16,254 nucleotides of DNA from an uncultured Bacilli bacterium. Lineage in GTDB: Bacteria; Bacillota_I; Bacilli_A; RF39; UBA660. The translations under genes were made by a program, and so were the position numbers. Positions 1-7,970 of this stretch are shown here, one piece after another (the first letter of the stretch is position 1; each line of letters begins with the position of its first letter). The notes beneath the pieces are model-generated. The model was not told the origin of the DNA. It was given only the letters and a program-made list of their open reading frames with translations, and searched no databases. The stretch is from assembly GCA_947626215.1 (NCBI GenBank), contig CANQRJ010000021.1:1-16254 (forward strand). Direction: 5' to 3'.

Positions 1-104
1 AATGGTCTTTATTTTCTTAAAACCCATTGACTATTTATTTTTTTCAAGGAAAATTTTTGTAAAAAAAGAGTGACCTTTCATTAAAAATCTTAATTGTCTT
101 TAAT

Positions 105-297
105 TCAGCATGCACATTCTCTAGCATCATCGATTGGTTCTGAACTCCATAAATTTCATTCATCTTTAACTAATGTTTTAATCGAACGCCCTTTTTTTAA
201 ATGATTTCCATCACTTATCACAAAATGAATATCCCCATTATGTTTCTAAAGTAAAGTTTTTTTTATCTATAGTTTGTATTTCCAAAGTTAAGAAATC
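105..297 (-). pseudogene. Decayed coding remnant, unidentified
   Basis: No intact gene is visible in the first 353 bases. On the minus strand a protein-like stretch can be read. It contains LEIQTIDKKNFTLET (in the frame ending at a TAA near 241), then, after a frame change, HNGDIHFVISDGNHLKKG continuing to KTLVKDE and an in-frame TGA at 156-158. The same frame then reads NLWSSEPIDDAREC up to another TGA at 105-107. The first TGA falls where a Trp (TGG) would fit. The stops and frame change suggest the eroded 3' part of a gene. I do not recognise the family, and a 28-codon open stretch in AT-rich DNA may arise by chance, so this is a weak call. Nothing else stands out in 1-353. Confidence 0.3.
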
Positions 298-353
298 TTA
301 AAAAAAGTTATAACCTTAAATTAACAAATGTTTTTAATATGAGTTATATACTG

Positions 354-748
354 TTAAGGCATCAAGACAACACGAAAATTGACATCATCTCTCATACCAC
401 CGTTTGCAGTAGAAAATGTACTAATATTTGAATCGCTACCATCCACTAAACTACCACCTCTTACAAACCAAGGAACTCGAGAATTTGGAAAAAATGAACG
501 ATTTGCAAAATGACTGCTTATTTTTATTAATGTTTTTGATCCATAATTATATTGTATAGAATAAAATGGACCAAGCTCTTTTGTCGCATCTCCCATATCC
601 TCAACACTACCATTTATCACATTAAATTCATCATTTGTTTCAAAAATAGCAAATGTTCTATAAAGTAGTACTCCACTTATTAACAATATACAAGTTATAG
701 TAAATATTATAATTCCTATTTTTTTTCTTTAAACGCCTTTAATTCCAT
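354..748 (-). pseudogene. Membrane-anchored surface protein with C-type-lectin/FGE-like C-terminus, frameshifted at an A8 run
   Basis: An uninterrupted minus-strand frame from about 728 to the TAA at 354-356 encodes a hydrophobic anchor (IGIIIFTITCILLISGVLLY). After it comes a predicted external part with FNVING and, near the C-terminus, PWFVRGGS and finally NFRVVLMP. RGGS followed by a terminal F-R-V-V is the signature of C-type-lectin folds related to formylglycine-generating enzyme and to many variable surface proteins. The frame itself offers only a TTG at 686, inside the anchor. An ATG at 748 opens a frame reading MELKAFKEKK that hits TAG just after an eight-A run (minus strand; 719-726). 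One extra A would join the two parts into a 131-residue protein with a basic N-terminus ahead of the membrane segment. So this is a frameshifted, phase-variable or slippage-expressed gene, or a sequencing error. The role is inferred as surface exposed; the ligand is unknown. Confidence 0.6.
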
Positions 749-761
749 ATTTTCCCACACC

Positions 762-790
762 CTTATATCTCATTTTGTGATAAAAAACAA
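762..790 (-). promoter_or_regulatory. Promoter of the lectin-like surface gene
   Basis: On the minus strand TTGTTT (785-790) and TATAAG (762-767) are separated by 17 bp. The transcript would begin about 7 nt before the ATG at 748, leaving an almost leaderless message. The operator palindrome overlaps the -35 and the spacer, which favours repression. Confidence 0.4.
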
Positions 791-804
791 TATCACATTT
801 TGAG
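771..804. promoter_or_regulatory. Palindromic operator candidate between divergent surface gene and XRE gene
   Basis: TGTGATA (776-782) and TATCACA (791-797) form perfect 7-bp inverted arms around an 8-bp centre. CATTTTG also recurs as a direct repeat at 771-777 and 796-802. It lies 32 bp before the XRE gene and over the promoter of the divergent surface gene, as expected for an autoregulating XRE repressor. Binding is inferred. Confidence 0.45.
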
Positions 805-835
805 TTATCTTATACTAACCATAGGTGATTAACAA

Positions 836-1075
836 ATGAATAGATTAAGAGAATTAAGAGAAGATAAAGATTTATATCAAAAAGATATAACTAAAATTTT
901 AAATATGTCTCAAACAGGATATTCTCAATATGAAACTGAAACAAATGACATACCAACAGACATTTTAAAAAAATTAGCCAATTACTATAACACAAGTATT
1001 GACTATTTACTATATCGAACAGATTCACGAAAACCATACCCAAAAAGTATCATAGATGAAGAGAAAAAAGAATAA
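836..1075 (+). CDS. XRE-family HTH transcriptional regulator (small)
   Basis: This 79-residue protein is almost entirely one helix-turn-helix domain of the Cro/CI (XRE) type. It starts with LRELREDKDLYQKDITKILN, with turn and recognition helix MSQTGYSQYE, then KLANYYNTSIDYLLYRTD, the usual end of such domains. A charged tail of about 16 residues follows, and there is no dimerisation or sensor domain. The ATG at 836 has AGGTGA at 823-828, 7 nt upstream, and a TATACT -10 candidate at 811-816 without a clear -35. It diverges from the frameshifted surface gene across a palindrome (776-797), so control of that gene and itself is the simplest inference. Stand-alone XRE proteins of this size also occur as antitoxin-like or phage-type regulators, but no toxin partner is visible. 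Confidence 0.85.
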   Translation: MNRLRELREDKDLYQKDITKILNMSQTGYSQYETETNDIPTDILKKLANYYNTSIDYLLYRTDSRKPYPKSIIDEEKKE

Positions 1076-1157
1076 AAGTATTTATAGAAAAAAATTATTT
1101 TTTTTAGTAAACCAAATTTCCTTAAAAAAGCCTATATTTTCTAACATTTTTGAACAA

Positions 1158-1213
1158 TTTGGCGATTTTTCGAGGGTAAAAACTACTAATTTTGGCGATT
1201 TTTCGAGGGTAAA
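1158..1213. repeat. Two identical 23-bp direct repeats, 33-bp period
   Basis: The units at 1158-1180 and 1191-1213 are identical; each begins TTTGGCGATTTTTCG and ends GGGTAAA, with the 10-nt spacer AACTACTAAT between them. They lie after the XRE gene and just past the ligA terminator. The 33-bp period keeps reading frame (FGDFSRVKTTN per unit) in a frame open from 1056 to 1265, but that frame overlaps both neighbouring genes and lacks a good ribosome site. Two copies are too few, and the spacer too short, for a CRISPR array. Function unknown. Confidence 0.85.
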
Positions 1214-1215
1214 GC

Positions 1216-3241
<2,026 letters not shown>

Positions 3242-3257
3242 TCATCCTTTCTTTTAG

Positions 3258-4163
3258 TTATTCCCATAAATGTTTTTGATAAATCTTTTCTTTTTTGAAC
3301 TCTTCTAACTCACTTTTTACCATATCCAAGTCACTTTTATAAGTCATGCCAATCCATTTACTATGACTAGGACAATTCACAATTTTAATTTTTCCTTTTT
3401 CTAAATTTTCTTTCAAACAATCAGGTAACAAAGCCTCATGGCTTAATAAATATTCTGGATCATTTTTAAAAAATTGAATCCAATAATCATTTAATAAATC
3501 AAAAAAATCATTTTGAAACGCAAATAAATTCATCGAAACAGGAGTATCTTCTTCTATTACAAAAGCATCACTTCCATCTAAAGGAGTTGCAAGAATCTCA
3601 CCGTTAATTTCATCGATACTGCATTCAATAATTTCTTTTATAAATTCGCCTTCTAACTTTAAAACTCCTCTTTTTACTGCCCCTTCTTTAGAACTAGTCA
3701 CTCCATAAGGATAAGTTATACTTGCATAAGTGTAAGGCTCGCTTAAAGAATCTAAGAAGATAGATGCCGTCTGAAACGCTTGATAACCATAAAAATCATC
3801 GGCATTCACCACGGCAAAAGGTCCATCCACAAAAGGTCTTGCACACAAAATAGCTTGCACGGTTCCCCAAGGTTTACTACGAGTAGGAAATGTCTTAGAA
3901 ATCGGAATATCTTCTAACTCTTGAAAAGCATAACAAACTTCAATCTTGTCTTGTAAGCGTTTTCCAATCGTATTTTGAAAATCATCTAAATTTTCTTCCT
4001 TAATCACAAAAACAACTTTTTCAAACCCACTTCTTCTCGCATCATAAATCGAATAATCAATAATAAAATTGCCATCTTCATCTACGGGAGTAATTTGTTT
4101 TAATCCCCCAAACCTAGAACCCATGCCGGCCGCCATAACAACTAAAGTTTTTTTCATTTTCAT
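3258..4163 (-). CDS. Sugar-phosphate-type nucleotidyltransferase
   Basis: A 301-residue NTP_transferase-fold protein. The N-terminal nucleotide-binding loop is AAGMGSRFGGLKQ (residues 11-23), the family signature with Gln where many members have Lys. VVNADDFYG (118-126) holds the acidic metal-binding residues, and a KPWGTVQAIL segment (98-107) matches the base-recognition region. Family members join a sugar-1-phosphate or phospho-alcohol to an NTP, giving an NDP-linked product and pyrophosphate. The exact substrate cannot be told from sequence by eye. It begins 4 nt after the stop of the upstream unknown gene, which implies translational coupling, and is followed by ligA. A second ATG lies two codons downstream (4157); upstream AGAAAG fits 4163 slightly better. 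Cytoplasmic; no signal peptide. No other cell-envelope gene lies in this operon, so its pathway is open. Confidence 0.85.
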   Translation of the reverse strand: MKMKKTLVVMAAGMGSRFGGLKQITPVDEDGNFIIDYSIYDARRSGFEKVVFVIKEENLDDFQNTIGKRLQDKIEVCYAFQELEDIPISKTFPTRSKPWGTVQAILCARPFVDGPFAVVNADDFYGYQAFQTASIFLDSLSEPYTYASITYPYGVTSSKEGAVKRGVLKLEGEFIKEIIECSIDEINGEILATPLDGSDAFVIEEDTPVSMNLFAFQNDFFDLLNDYWIQFFKNDPEYLLSHEALLPDCLKENLEKGKIKIVNCPSHSKWIGMTYKSDLDMVKSELEEFKKEKIYQKHLWE

Positions 4164-4166
4164 CTT

Positions 4167-4862
4167 CTACTTTCTTTTTTCATGTTCCAAAATCATTAAA
4201 TCTAAATCCATTAACGTATCATTTAAAGTAGATTTATGACTATTAAATAATAAATCATCCACTTCAATCCTTGATTCGTAAAGCTCTTCTTCCTTTAAAT
4301 AATGAAGAAGTAAATTTTTTTTATAATATAACAACTCTCGAATCGAAGGTTTTCCACTTAACAAAGTAGGCACATTTCCACCATTTATTTGACGTTTTTT
4401 GGTCTCGTCTTCCACTACAAAAGCTTGATAAGAATAATTTTCTCCTAAAATCAGAAGTCCTTGTCTTTCATCTCCTAATTGAAATAAAGTCTCCTCAAAA
4501 TGACCTAACGTATTCATATACTCTGTTTCGACCACTTGTTCTAAAGTATCTAAAGCCTCTTTCAAAGAATATTTCTGAGTCACAAGCACTGGATGAGAAA
4601 AAGACTTAATACTAACCCAATAAATATTGGTAAAAGCTTGTCTTTCAATATCAATATCTGAATTATAATCTTCCATAATACGCGTAAGATAAGGATATGG
4701 TTTTAATAAATCATTCGGTACACTCGCATGTCCGTCCCATTTTCTCATATCAAAATCTTTCTTAAGCCACTCCCCAGAAAGTTCTCCATTCAAAGAACGA
4801 ATTTGTAAAGAAGACCCCTTTTCTTTCAACTTTTCTTCTAACCTTAGAATAAAATCACTCAT
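4167..4862 (-). CDS. Hypothetical protein (231 aa) between pcrA and the nucleotidyltransferase
   Basis: I do not recognise this 231-residue protein. It is soluble-looking, acidic and rich in Leu, Glu and Lys, with no signal peptide, membrane segment or metal-binding cysteine cluster. Recognisable pieces are a charged N-terminal helix (FILRLEEKLKEKG), an aromatic middle (RKWDGHASVPNDLLKPYPYL, then NIYWVSIKSFSHPVLV), a helical region around LKEALDTLEQVVETEY, and a helical C-terminus ending LMILEHEKRK. The ATG at 4862 lies 5 nt after the pcrA stop, preceded by AGTAGGTTAATAATA, so only a modest ribosome site is present. It sits 3 nt ahead of the nucleotidyltransferase. The tight spacing on both sides shows cotranscription. 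A role linked to the nucleotidyltransferase is more likely than one in repair, but that is inference only. Confidence 0.8.
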   Translation of the reverse strand: MSDFILRLEEKLKEKGSSLQIRSLNGELSGEWLKKDFDMRKWDGHASVPNDLLKPYPYLTRIMEDYNSDIDIERQAFTNIYWVSIKSFSHPVLVTQKYSLKEALDTLEQVVETEYMNTLGHFEETLFQLGDERQGLLILGENYSYQAFVVEDETKKRQINGGNVPTLLSGKPSIRELLYYKKNLLLHYLKEEELYESRIEVDDLLFNSHKSTLNDTLMDLDLMILEHEKRK

Positions 4863-4867
4863 TATTA

Positions 4868-6955
4868 TTAACCTACTTTCTTTAAACTTTTATGATTTTT
4901 CATCAGTTTTCGTATTCCATATTGTTTTTGAAATGCAACCGTCACAATCGAGTTGTCAACGTGGATAACCACTCCTTTCCCATAAATCGTATGCATAACA
5001 ATATCTCCTTCTTTATAAGAGACATCTTCATCCGTATACATATTATCTTTATCTATTTTTTCACTTTCAAAAACACTTTTCTTTTCGGTTTCTAATAAAT
5101 CTTCATCTATTTCTTTAATAAAACGACTTTCGGTATTATTATTTGTTTTTCCATACATCATCCTTGAACGAGCACTCGATAAAAACAATTTTTCTTTCGC
5201 TCTTGTAATACCCACATAACAAAGTCTTCTTTCTTCTTCAATTCCATCTTCTTCATTAAAACTATTTTGATGAGGAAATAGTCCTTCTTCCATTCCTACT
5301 AAAAACACAACAGGAAATTCAAGACCTTTAGCACTATGAAGGGTCATAAGAGTCACCACATCCCCTTCTTCTTTGTGTTCAGAAATGTCGGCAACTAAAC
5401 TAATTTCTTCTAAAAAATCTCCTAAATCTACAGACCCTGTATTTTCTTCATAAGTTGCCGTGATACTTTTAAATTCCATTAAGTTATCAAGTCGAAGTTC
5501 ACTTTCCAAAGACTCATCTAATTCCAATTCACTTTTTAATCCAGATTTTTCTAAAACACAGTCCACAAGTTCGGTTAAAGACATCGATTCTTTATCTTTT
5601 TGAAGTTCTAAAATTAAATTTTTAAATTGAAGTTCTTTCCCACTAGAAATCGCATCAAACATACTCACACCCTCTACGTCTGCAAGCCTTTCTAATTTTT
5701 CAATAGAACTAGTACCAATTCCTCTTTTTGGCGTGTTAATGACTCTTCGTAAAGAAATATCATCATCTTTATTTTGAATGAGTCTTAAATAACTAATTAA
5801 ATCTTTAATTTCTTTTCTGGAATAGAAATAGAAAGATCCAACAACACGATAAGGAATATTCGATTTCAAAAATTGTTCTTCTACAACACGTGCTTGAGCA
5901 TTAGTCCGATAAAAAACGGCAATATCTTTTTTATGATAACCATCATTTAATAACTTTTGAATTTCTTTCAAAACCATTTGAATTTCATCTTTTTCATCAT
6001 AGGCTCTCATATATTTGGTTTTTACCCCATCCCCATGATGACTTCTCAAATTCTTTTCTTTTCTTTCTTTATTATGACGAATGACAGAATTTGCCGCATC
6101 CAAAATCATTTTGGTACTACGATAATTATCTTCTAAAGAAATCACTTCTGTATTTGAATAATCCTTTTCAAAATTTAAAATATTTTTATAATTTGCACCT
6201 CGAAATTGATAAATAGATTGATCTGGATCTCCTACCACAAAAATATTTTTATGTTTTTTGGCAAGCATTTTGACCAATTTATATTGAACTTCATTGGTAT
6301 CTTGATACTCATCTATTAAAATGTATTGATACTTATCTTGATAATGTTCTAAAACTTCTGGATTTTGTCGAAATAAAAGAACAGGTAATCGAAGTAAATC
6401 ATCAAAATCTACAGAATTATTTTTCTTTAATTTTTGATTGTATTCTTTATAAACAGAAAACGCAATTTGTTCCATATCACTTTGTAAATATTTCTCGGCC
6501 TCTTCATCCGTAAGCATTTCATTTTTAATAAAACTAATCCGATTACGAATATAAGAAGGCGCGACTTCTTTTGGATCAAAACCTTTTTCTTTCATTATCT
6601 TTTTTATAAGACTATTTACATCATCAGTATCTAAAATCGTAAAATTTCGGTTCATGCCAAGTTTCAAAACATTTTCACGTATAATCCTTAAACCAAAAGA
6701 ATGAAAGGTTCCAATAAAAGCATCCCTAGCATCTGTCATTTTAGCAATACGTTCTTTCATTTCCTTAGCCGCTTTATTAGTAAAAGTAATTGCAAGAATA
6801 TGATAAGGTAATACTCCCTCTTCAATTAAATTAGCAATACGAGTTGTTAAAACTTTCGTTTTTCCAGAACCTGCTCCTGCAATTACTAAACAAGGTCCCT
6901 CTTTATGGCACACAGCCTTTTTTTGTAATTCATTTAATCCCGTCATATCTATCAT
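4868..6955 (-). CDS. pcrA: ATP-dependent DNA helicase PcrA (UvrD/Rep family)
   Basis: A superfamily 1A 3'-5' helicase that unwinds DNA in repair and plasmid replication and removes RecA from single strands. All motifs are present in order: GLNELQKKAV (Q motif), Walker A AGAGSGKT, Ia TFTNKAAKEM, II LIDEYQDTNEVQ (DEYQD), III VVGDPDQSIYQFRGA, IV SLEDNYRS, V TLHSAKGLEFPVVF and VI EERRLCYVGITRAKEKL. The C-terminus (EGDIVMHTIYGKGVVIHV) is the Tudor-like domain typical of PcrA that contacts RNA polymerase. I start it at the ATG at 6955 (695 residues). A TTG at 6970 is in frame, but the predicted transcript begins near 6968 and GAGG lies 9 nt before 6955. It is first gene of the operon with the 231-aa protein, the nucleotidyltransferase and ligA. 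The length is slightly below the roughly 740 of Bacillus PcrA. Confidence 0.97.
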   Translation of the reverse strand: MIDMTGLNELQKKAVCHKEGPCLVIAGAGSGKTKVLTTRIANLIEEGVLPYHILAITFTNKAAKEMKERIAKMTDARDAFIGTFHSFGLRIIRENVLKLGMNRNFTILDTDDVNSLIKKIMKEKGFDPKEVAPSYIRNRISFIKNEMLTDEEAEKYLQSDMEQIAFSVYKEYNQKLKKNNSVDFDDLLRLPVLLFRQNPEVLEHYQDKYQYILIDEYQDTNEVQYKLVKMLAKKHKNIFVVGDPDQSIYQFRGANYKNILNFEKDYSNTEVISLEDNYRSTKMILDAANSVIRHNKERKEKNLRSHHGDGVKTKYMRAYDEKDEIQMVLKEIQKLLNDGYHKKDIAVFYRTNAQARVVEEQFLKSNIPYRVVGSFYFYSRKEIKDLISYLRLIQNKDDDISLRRVINTPKRGIGTSSIEKLERLADVEGVSMFDAISSGKELQFKNLILELQKDKESMSLTELVDCVLEKSGLKSELELDESLESELRLDNLMEFKSITATYEENTGSVDLGDFLEEISLVADISEHKEEGDVVTLMTLHSAKGLEFPVVFLVGMEEGLFPHQNSFNEEDGIEEERRLCYVGITRAKEKLFLSSARSRMMYGKTNNNTESRFIKEIDEDLLETEKKSVFESEKIDKDNMYTDEDVSYKEGDIVMHTIYGKGVVIHVDNSIVTVAFQKQYGIRKLMKNHKSLKKVG

Positions 6956-6974
6956 GTAAATCATCCTCAAAAAT

Positions 6975-7003
6975 ATTATATCAAGAATTTGAAAGAGTGA
7001 AAA
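6975..7003 (-). promoter_or_regulatory. Promoter of the pcrA operon
   Basis: On the minus strand TTTTCA (6998-7003), 17 bp, then TATAAT (6975-6980) preceded by TGA, which forms an extended -10. The predicted start near 6968 leaves a leader of only about 13 nt carrying the GAGG ribosome site. Confidence 0.5.
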
Positions 7004-7025
7004 GAAATATCTAAACTTTTTTAAG

Positions 7026-7056
7026 AAAAAATTAGTAGCCTGTTACAAGCTACTAA
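7026..7056 (-). terminator. Rho-independent terminator of the second XRE gene
   Basis: Perfect 8-bp arms TTAGTAGC (7032-7039) and GCTACTAA (7049-7056) around a 9-nt loop are followed on the minus strand by a T-run (7026-7031). It isolates the XRE gene from pcrA downstream. Confidence 0.75.
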
Positions 7057-7070
7057 AAAATAGTAAAAAT

Positions 7071-7310
7071 TTACTCTAATTCTTTTCTTTCAATATTTTT
7101 AGAAGTCAAAATTTCCTTTGTTTTTCGATCTTGAAATAAAACATCAAAACCACATTCATTTGCAATTTTTTCAATTAAATAAAAAGTAGGTTCTCGATAG
7201 TTACTTTCATAACCACTTAATGTAGTGTTTGCAATATTACAACGTTTGGCAAGCTCTTTTTGACTTAAATTTGCTTTTTTCCGCATCGTTTTAAGTATCT
7301 TATTTAACAT
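7071..7310 (-). CDS. XRE-family HTH transcriptional regulator (small)
   Basis: A 79-residue single-domain helix-turn-helix protein: LNKILKTMRKKANLSQKELA, then the turn and recognition helix CNIANTTLSGYESNYREP, then TFYLIEKIANECGFDVLFQD. This is a standard XRE domain with a short basic-acidic tail. I start at the ATG at 7310, because AGGTGAT lies 5-6 nt upstream; the in-frame GTG at 7319 falls inside that ribosome site. It is transcribed alone: a terminator follows it, and about 130 bp of promoter-like DNA with several inverted repeats separates it from nrdG. Its targets are unknown, and autoregulation through those repeats is the simplest guess. It is not obviously a paralogue of the XRE protein at 836; only fold-level features are shared. 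Confidence 0.85.
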   Translation of the reverse strand: MLNKILKTMRKKANLSQKELAKRCNIANTTLSGYESNYREPTFYLIEKIANECGFDVLFQDRKTKEILTSKNIERKELE

Positions 7311-7340
7311 ATAGATCACCTAATTGTATTTTCTCATTTT

Positions 7341-7373
7341 GCGTACTTAATTTCTTAACATTAAGCGAAACGC
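7341..7373. promoter_or_regulatory. Interrupted palindrome upstream of the XRE gene (operator candidate)
   Basis: GCGT (7341-7344) and CTTAAT (7346-7351) are mirrored by ATTAAG (7360-7365) and ACGC (7370-7373). A further GC-containing element ACGCGT (7398-7403) flanked by AATAAT and ATTATT (7392-7416) lies upstream. For the XRE gene, minus-strand TTGCAT (7405-7410) and TTAGAT 17 bp on give a weak promoter candidate. Such isolated GC islands in AT-rich DNA suit an autoregulatory operator. Confidence 0.35.
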
Positions 7374-7447
7374 ATACTATAATCTAAACATAATAATACG
7401 CGTTATGCAAATTATTCTAACATGCTCGTTTCAAAAAAACAAGTAAG

Positions 7448-7472
7448 AAAAAAGGTACCTAAACGGCTACCT
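7448..7472 (-). terminator. Probable rho-independent terminator of nrdDG
   Basis: On the minus strand AGGTA (7468-7472) pairs with TACCT (7453-7457), extendable by A-T and G-T pairs, and is followed by a T-run (7448-7453). The stem is short and includes the end of nrdG, so the call is moderate. Confidence 0.45.
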
Positions 7473-7968
7473 CTTCTTTTTCATATAAAACAATTTTATT
7501 TTGTTTTAAAGATGCTTGAACATCAATGACTCTTTGATTCGATGAACCTTTCCATTTTAAATTTGGATGTCTTAATTCATCCACATATTGACCATCTACT
7601 AAAACATCAATATATTTTAAAACTTCTTTATCCATCAAATCACGATCCATCAAAAATCCAGTCCAAACCCAAATGGTTTTATTAGGAAATCTTTTTTTAA
7701 ATTCTTTTGCAAGTTTTGTTGTTCCTTCTATATTTTTAGGATGCATCGGCTCTCCACCAAGAATAGACAAGCCGGCAATATGATCTCTATCACATAAATC
7801 AAGCACAGTCTTTATCGTATCATCCGTAAACTCTTTTCCGCCTTCAAAATCATGCGTTTCAGGATTAAAACAATTTTTACAATGGAAAGAACACCCTTGC
7901 ATAAATATCGATACTCTTAGCCCCTGTCCATTCGCAACATCTAACTTGCGAATTTTATAATATCTCAT
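7459..7968 (-). CDS. nrdG: Anaerobic ribonucleotide reductase activating protein NrdG
   Basis: A radical-SAM enzyme of 169 residues that uses a 4Fe-4S cluster and S-adenosylmethionine to place the glycyl radical on NrdD. The cluster-binding motif CSFHCKNC (C26, C30, C33; CX3CX2C) is intact. LSILGGEP is the SAM-binding GGE region, and IWVWTGF and LVDGQYV match conserved NrdG segments. Its length is typical (E. coli NrdG has 154). The start lies 2 nt beyond the nrdD stop with AGAGG 7 nt upstream, inside the nrdD 3' end, so the pair is translationally coupled and shares the Crp/Fnr-type promoter upstream of nrdD. A hairpin with a T-run overlaps the stop. Confidence 0.97.
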   Translation of the reverse strand: MRYYKIRKLDVANGQGLRVSIFMQGCSFHCKNCFNPETHDFEGGKEFTDDTIKTVLDLCDRDHIAGLSILGGEPMHPKNIEGTTKLAKEFKKRFPNKTIWVWTGFLMDRDLMDKEVLKYIDVLVDGQYVDELRHPNLKWKGSSNQRVIDVQASLKQNKIVLYEKEEVAV

Positions 7969-7970
7969 AA

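Noticed and set aside
105..297. TGA read as tryptophan (code 4)
   Set aside because: The housekeeping genes are open under the standard code with TGG for Trp; a code-4 genome this AT-rich would show many in-frame TGA codons.
1158..1213. CRISPR array
   Set aside because: Only two repeats, a 10-nt spacer and no cas genes in the window.
4892..5095. Plus-strand frame opposite pcrA, and similar frames opposite ligA and nrdD
   Set aside because: Composition is that of antisense to strong coding genes, with no ribosome sites or recognisable domains.
7311..7319. GTG start of the second XRE gene
   Set aside because: The GTG is part of the AGGTGAT ribosome site serving ATG 7310.
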